Shown: positions 7,344 to 10,898 of the stretch, in pieces
How the letters are laid out: the number at the start of each line of letters is the position of its first letter
Numbering within the stretch: position 1 is the stretch's first letter
From: Porphyromonadaceae bacterium UBA7572
GTDB taxonomy: Bacteria; Bacteroidota; Bacteroidia; Bacteroidales; Muribaculaceae
DNA: 10,898 bases
Reading direction: 5' to 3'
Assembly (NCBI GenBank): GCA_002476625.1
Contig: DLLC01000070.1
Span: forward strand, 105,731-116,628
Made by a program: the position numbers and the translations under genes
The notes under the pieces: generated by a model
The model's database searches: none
Told to the model about the DNA's origin: nothing
Seen by the model: the letters and a program-made list of their open reading frames with translations, nothing else

Positions 7344-7374
7344 TTGCAAGTGCCATATATAATAGGTAATTTTG
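7344..7374 (+). promoter_or_regulatory. Bacteroidetes-type promoter for the frdCAB operon
   Basis: TAATTTTG at 7367-7374 is an exact -7 consensus and TTG at 7344-7346 is the -33 element, separated by 20 bases. The same -7 octamer and spacing occur before the DUF3098-uppP cluster. The predicted start near 7380 leaves a leader of about 115 bases before frdC. Confidence 0.72.
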
Positions 7375-7396
7375 TATGCTAATTATGCACACACGC

Positions 7397-7418
7397 GTGG
7401 GGCAAATTGCGTGCCCAC
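7397..7418 (+). promoter_or_regulatory. GC-rich hairpin in the frdC 5' leader
   Basis: GTGGGGCA (7397-7404) pairs with TGCCCAC (7412-7418), with one bulged G and a 7-base loop. It begins about 20 bases after the predicted transcript start. No T-tract follows, so it is not a terminator. It could protect the 5' end of a highly expressed mRNA or be a regulatory structure; the sequence does not decide. Confidence 0.4.
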
Positions 7419-7494
7419 CCGCCGCGAGTGCCAGCTAAGCAAATGCACAATTTATAACTAAATCATTATTAATAATTTAATTTACTAAACTACT

Positions 7495-8151
7495 ATGTGG
7501 TTAACTAATTCTTCTGTGGGACGCAAGGTGGTGATGAGTGTCACTGGCCTTTTCTTAGTCCTTTTCGTGACCTTTCACGTGCTGATGAATGCAGTGGCTG
7601 TCTTGTCGTTCAGTGCTTACGATAAGATTTGCGAATTCCTCGGCGCTAATTGGTACGCTGTACTTGGCACTGGTGTCATCGCCCTCGGTATGGTGATTCA
7701 CATCATCTACGCATTCTGGCTCACCTACCAAAACCGCAAAGCACGTGGCAACGACCGTTACGCCATTTCCAAGAAGTGGAAGAGCGTGAGCTGGGCATCA
7801 CAAAACATGCTTGTGCTCGGCATCATCGTGTTCTGCTTCCTCATTCTTCACTTAGTGCAGTTCTGGGCTAAGATGCAGGTGCCCGAGCTCCTCGGCGACC
7901 ATGTGATGAACGGCAAATACTATCTTCAGGCCGTATTCAGCCAGGTGTGGGTTCTCCCCGTTTACCTGATCGGCTTCGCTGCCATCTGGTTCCACATCAG
8001 CCACGGCTTCTGGAGCGCATTCCAGACCCTCGGCGTGGCCAACGACAAGTGGATCTGCCGCTGGAAAGCCACAGCATGCGCTTGGGCTACCGTAGTGTTC
8101 GTGCTCTTCGCCCTTGAAGCCTGCTACTTCACCTGGTTCTTCGCTTGCTAA
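7495..8151 (+). CDS. sdhC: Fumarate reductase / succinate dehydrogenase cytochrome b subunit (b558 family)
   Basis: This 218-residue subunit is the membrane anchor of the quinol:fumarate reductase (frdC in fumarate-reducing species). It binds two b-type hemes and passes electrons between menaquinol and the flavoprotein/iron-sulfur pair. Five hydrophobic helices are visible, around residues 13-35, 55-77, 103-125, 150-168 and 194-216. Histidines suited to heme ligation lie in them: His28 (VTFHVLMN), His69 (MVIHIIYAF), His119 (LILHLVQFW), and His167 and His170 (WFHISHGFWSAFQTLG). The last signature is diagnostic of the di-heme Wolinella-like, single-subunit b558 family. It is the first gene of the C-A-B operon. 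The ATG follows an AT-rich leader with no Shine-Dalgarno site. The frdA start lies 47 bases after its stop. Confidence 0.95.
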   Translation: MWLTNSSVGRKVVMSVTGLFLVLFVTFHVLMNAVAVLSFSAYDKICEFLGANWYAVLGTGVIALGMVIHIIYAFWLTYQNRKARGNDRYAISKKWKSVSWASQNMLVLGIIVFCFLILHLVQFWAKMQVPELLGDHVMNGKYYLQAVFSQVWVLPVYLIGFAAIWFHISHGFWSAFQTLGVANDKWICRWKATACAWATVVFVLFALEACYFTWFFAC

Positions 8152-8198
8152 TCACATTTAGCCGTGAAATTTTTTTAACTTCAAAAAGAATTCAAACA

Positions 8199-10205
8199 AT
8201 GGAAGAAAATACTAAACTCGCTCAGCCAGCTATCGATTCAAAGATTCCTGAAGGTCCTGTAGCTGAGAAATGGACTAACTATAAAGCACACCAGAAATTG
8301 GTTAACCCCGCCAACAAGCGTAAGCTCGACATCATCGTAGTGGGCACCGGCTTGGCTGGCGCATCGGCCGCTTCTACCCTTGCAGAAATGGGCTTCAACG
8401 TGCTCAACTTCTGCATTCAAGACTCTCCTCGCCGCGCTCACTCTATTGCGGCACAGGGTGGTATCAACGCAGCCAAAAACTATCAGAACGACGGCGACTC
8501 TATCTACCGCCTCTTCTACGACACCGTGAAGGGCGGCGACTACCGCGCCCGTGAGGCCAACGTGTATCGCCTCGCTGAGGTGTCGAACAACATTATCGAC
8601 CAATGCGTGGAGCAAGGCGTGCCTTTCGCCCGTGAATACGGTGGCACCCTCGCCAACCGCTCTTTCGGTGGCGCACAGGTGAGCCGCACATTCTACGCCA
8701 AGGGCCAGACTGGCCAGCAGCTTCTGCTCGGCGCCTACAGCTCGCTCAACCGCCAAATCCAGATGGGCAAGGTGAAGAGCTTCAACCGCTACGAAATGCA
8801 CGACGTGGTGATGATCGACGGCCGTGCCCGCGGCATCATCGCCAAAAACCTGGTGACTGGCAAATTTGAGCGTTTCGCAGCTCACGCTGTGGTAATCGCC
8901 ACCGGTGGCTACGGCAACGCCTACTTCCTTTCCACCAACGCTATGGCATGTAACTGCTCAGCCGCTATCGCCTGCTACCGCAAGGGCGCATACTTCGCCA
9001 ACCCCGCCTACGTGCAGATTCACCCCACCTGTATCCCTCGCCACGGCGACAAGCAGTCGAAGCTCACACTGATGTCGGAATCACTCCGCAACGACGGACG
9101 CATCTGGGTGCCTAAGAAACTCGAAGACGCCAAGGCTATCCAAGCCGGCACAAAGAAGGGCAGCGACATTCCTGAGGAAGACCGCGACTACTACCTGGAG
9201 CGCCGCTATCCTGCATTCGGCAACCTCGTGCCTCGCGACGTGGCATCACGCGCAGCAAAAGAGCGTTGCGACAAGGGCTATGGCGTGAACAACACTGGCC
9301 AAGCCGTGTTCCTCGACTTCTCTGAAGCCATCAACCGCCTCGGCATCGACGTGGTGCGCGGACGCTACGGCAACCTCTTCGACATGTATGAAGAAATCAC
9401 CGACGTGAACCCTGGCGAATGCGCCAACACTATCGACGGTGTGAACTACTATAACCCTATGATGATCTACCCAGCCATCCACTACACCATGGGCGGCATC
9501 TGGGTGGACTACGAACTCCAAACCAGCGTGAAGGGTCTGTTCGCTATCGGCGAATGTAACTTCTCCGACCACGGCGCTAACCGCCTCGGCGCATCTGCTC
9601 TGATGCAAGGCTTGGCCGATGGCTACTTCGTGCTGCCTTACACTATCCAGAACTACCTCAGCGACCAAATCCAGGTGCCACGCTTCAGCACCGACGCTCC
9701 TGAGTTTGTGAAGGCGCAAGAGGCTTGCGAGAAGGAAGAACAGCGACTGATGAACATCGGTGGCAAGCGCTCCGTCGACTCTATCCACAAGGAGCTGGGC
9801 AACATCCTCTGGGAATACGCAGGCATGGGCCGCACCAAGGAAGGCCTGGAGACAGCGCTCAAAAAGCTCAAAGAGCTTCGCAAGGAGTTCAACACCAACC
9901 TCTTCATCCCTGGCACCGTGGGTGAAGGCATGAACAACGAGCTTGACAAGGCTTTCCGTCTGCAAGACTTCATCACTATGGGTGAACTCATCGCTTACGA
10001 CGCACTCAACCGCAACGAATCGTGCGGTGGCCACTTCCGCGAGGAATACCAGACCGAGGAAGGCGAAGCTAAGCGCGACGACGAGAACTACTTCTACGTT
10101 TCTTGCTGGGACTACCAGGGAAGCGATGAAGCTGCTCCTAAGCTCATCAAAGAACCTCTCCACTACGAGGCAATCAAGGTTCAAACCCGTAACTACAAGT
10201 CTTAA
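8199..10205 (+). CDS. sdhA: Fumarate reductase / succinate dehydrogenase flavoprotein subunit
   Basis: This catalytic subunit (frdA) interconverts fumarate and succinate on covalently bound FAD at the cytoplasmic membrane face. The 668-residue protein shows the dinucleotide-binding GTGLAG (49-54). RRAHSIAAQGGIN (78-90) follows, with His81 the likely FAD-linked histidine. Substrate-site segments follow: HPTCIPRHGD, SESLRNDGRIW, NLVPRDVASRA, HYTMGGIW and GANRLGASALMQG. The C-terminus ends in the CGGHFREEYQT region and RNYKS. I chose the ATG in the AAACAATGG context, which gives MEENTKLAQ before the conserved IDSKIPEGP. An in-frame ATG at 8145 overlaps sdhC and adds unrelated residues. Compared with Bacteroides FrdA as I recall it, residues ~405-419 hold about ten extra residues before MMIYPAIHY. 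In gut Bacteroidales this complex mainly makes succinate. Confidence 0.97.
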   Translation: MEENTKLAQPAIDSKIPEGPVAEKWTNYKAHQKLVNPANKRKLDIIVVGTGLAGASAASTLAEMGFNVLNFCIQDSPRRAHSIAAQGGINAAKNYQNDGDSIYRLFYDTVKGGDYRAREANVYRLAEVSNNIIDQCVEQGVPFAREYGGTLANRSFGGAQVSRTFYAKGQTGQQLLLGAYSSLNRQIQMGKVKSFNRYEMHDVVMIDGRARGIIAKNLVTGKFERFAAHAVVIATGGYGNAYFLSTNAMACNCSAAIACYRKGAYFANPAYVQIHPTCIPRHGDKQSKLTLMSESLRNDGRIWVPKKLEDAKAIQAGTKKGSDIPEEDRDYYLERRYPAFGNLVPRDVASRAAKERCDKGYGVNNTGQAVFLDFSEAINRLGIDVVRGRYGNLFDMYEEITDVNPGECANTIDGVNYYNPMMIYPAIHYTMGGIWVDYELQTSVKGLFAIGECNFSDHGANRLGASALMQGLADGYFVLPYTIQNYLSDQIQVPRFSTDAPEFVKAQEACEKEEQRLMNIGGKRSVDSIHKELGNILWEYAGMGRTKEGLETALKKLKELRKEFNTNLFIPGTVGEGMNNELDKAFRLQDFITMGELIAYDALNRNESCGGHFREEYQTEEGEAKRDDENYFYVSCWDYQGSDEAAPKLIKEPLHYEAIKVQTRNYKS

Positions 10206-10225
10206 CCCACCCAACATTTAATTAA

Positions 10226-10232
10226 GAAAGGA
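10226..10232 (+). promoter_or_regulatory. Shine-Dalgarno-like site of the iron-sulfur subunit gene
   Basis: GAAAGGA lies eight bases before the ATG at 10241. It is the clearest purine-rich ribosome-binding candidate in the window, since most other starts here have only A-rich leaders. It supports the chosen start within the 35-base gap after the flavoprotein gene. Confidence 0.5.
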
Positions 10233-10240
10233 AATTTACA

Positions 10241-10898
10241 ATGGCAAATATGAAAGTAAATCTCAAGATCTGGCGTCAAGCCGGTCCAAAGGCTCAAGGT
10301 GGTTTCGTAACTTATGAGAATGTTGAAACCGACAGCGACACCTCATTCCTCGAAACTATGGACATCCTCAACGAGACCCTCGTTGAGCAAGGTGAAGAGC
10401 CTGTAATGTTCGACCACGACTGCCGCGAAGGCATCTGTGGCATGTGTTCACTCTATATCAACGGCCACCCACACGGCCCAGCCACTGGCGCAACCACTTG
10501 CCAGCTCTACATGCGTCGTTTCCACGACGGCGATGTCATCACCGTTGAGCCTTGGCGCTCGGCTGCCTTCCCTGTCATCAAGGACTGCATGGTCGACCGC
10601 TCGGCTTTCGACAAGATCATCGCTGCAGACGGTTACACCTCTGTCCGCACCGGCCAGGCCCAGGACGCCAACGCCATCCTGATCTCCAAGGACGCTGCCG
10701 ACGAGGCCATGGACTGCGCTACCTGCATCGGCTGCGGTGCCTGCGTGGCCGCTTGTAAGAACGGCTCTGCCATGCTCTTTGTCTCCAGCAAGGTCAGCCA
10801 GTTTGCCCTGCTGCCCCAGGGCCGTCCTGAGGCTGCACGCCGCGCCAAGGCCATGGTGGCCAAGATGGAGGAGCTGGGCTTCGGCAACTGCACCAACA
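10241..10898 (+). CDS. sdhB: Fumarate reductase / succinate dehydrogenase iron-sulfur subunit, 3' end cut by window
   Basis: This subunit (frdB) carries electrons between the cytochrome b hemes and the FAD of the flavoprotein. The first 219 residues are visible and the frame is open at the right edge, so the end lies outside. The plant-type [2Fe-2S] ligands are Cys61, Cys66 and Cys69 in DCREGICGMC, with Cys87 in the ATTCQ segment. The bacterial ferredoxin part begins at CATCIGCGACVAACKNGSAM, with Cys159, Cys162, Cys165, Cys168 and Cys172. The window stops in FGNCTN, the start of the last cysteine cluster expected in the family. The start MANMKVNLKIWRQ fits relatives and has a Shine-Dalgarno-like site upstream. 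It is the third gene of the operon, 35 bases after the flavoprotein gene. Confidence 0.96.
   Translation, partial: MANMKVNLKIWRQAGPKAQGGFVTYENVETDSDTSFLETMDILNETLVEQGEEPVMFDHDCREGICGMCSLYINGHPHGPATGATTCQLYMRRFHDGDVITVEPWRSAAFPVIKDCMVDRSAFDKIIAADGYTSVRTGQAQDANAILISKDAADEAMDCATCIGCGACVAACKNGSAMLFVSSKVSQFALLPQGRPEAARRAKAMVAKMEELGFGNCTN

Larger units (their letters stand above)
7150..7494. other. Divergent intergenic region between the Sel1-like gene and frdC
   Basis: This 345-base spacer contains the frd promoter (7344-7374), a candidate minus-strand promoter (7219-7249), a GC-rich leader hairpin (7397-7418) and an AT-rich stretch with a perfect 12-bp palindrome (7465-7476) just before frdC. 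The part from about 7250 to 7340 shows no coding sequence or other motif I can name. Confidence 0.75.

Noticed and set aside
7195..7392. 65-codon open frame on the minus strand in the divergent spacer
   Set aside because: It covers the frd promoter, has no family-like sequence, and its composition is that of the spacer rather than of neighbouring genes.
9246..10217. Long open frame (323 codons) on the minus strand across the flavoprotein gene; a similar 215-codon one at 8238-8885
   Set aside because: Both lie antisense to the conserved flavoprotein gene and arise from its strong C/G third-position bias. The translations are Val/Ala/His-rich with no recognisable domain.
1..10898. Insertion sequences, CRISPR arrays, tRNA/rRNA genes, phage or defence genes
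   Set aside because: No terminal repeats, transposase motifs, regularly spaced repeats or structured RNA genes were seen on either strand.

Overview
The window reads as an ordinary chromosomal segment of an anaerobic, gut-type Bacteroidales. Three things support this. The promoters are of the Bacteroidetes kind (TTG, 20 bp, TAnnTTTG). Most start codons are preceded by A-rich leaders rather than Shine-Dalgarno sites. The gene families are typical of the order: DUF3098-uppP-truB-queA, a b558-type frdC-frdA-frdB operon, and a dockerin-like tail on a secreted protein. Coding DNA is rich in C/G at third codon positions, while the spacers are AT-rich. The dockerin style and FrdA sequence lean towards Muribaculaceae or Prevotella relatives, but that assignment is tentative.

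Layout. (1) The left edge carries the 3' part of a GT2 glycosyltransferase with a probable weak terminator after it. (2) A clear promoter then opens a plus-strand cluster: a small DUF3098 membrane protein, undecaprenyl-diphosphatase (uppP), tRNA pseudouridine-55 synthase (truB) and the queuosine enzyme queA, closed by a hairpin terminator. This links lipid-carrier recycling for cell-wall and surface-glycan synthesis to tRNA modification. (3) A single gene follows for a secreted protein with a Big_2-like Ig domain and a C-terminal dockerin-like module. (4) Convergent to it is a two-gene minus-strand unit: a periplasmic Sel1/TPR-like repeat protein, then a GYF_2 (DUF4339) plus CD225 membrane protein. 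A strong bidirectional hairpin separates the convergent units. (5) A 345-bp divergent intergenic region holds a strong plus-strand promoter and a weaker minus-strand candidate. (6) The right third is the quinol:fumarate reductase / succinate dehydrogenase operon (cytochrome b, flavoprotein, iron-sulfur subunit). The last gene runs off the right edge.

The FrdCAB genes together encode one membrane complex. In gut Bacteroidales it is mainly used to reduce fumarate to succinate with electrons from menaquinol. I found no insertion sequence, CRISPR array, rRNA, tRNA, phage gene or defence system. The most interesting items are the uncharacterised dockerin-bearing secreted protein, the Sel1 and GYF_2-CD225 pair, and the absence of an ftsX gene next to DUF3098-uppP. 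I see no convincing new biological system.
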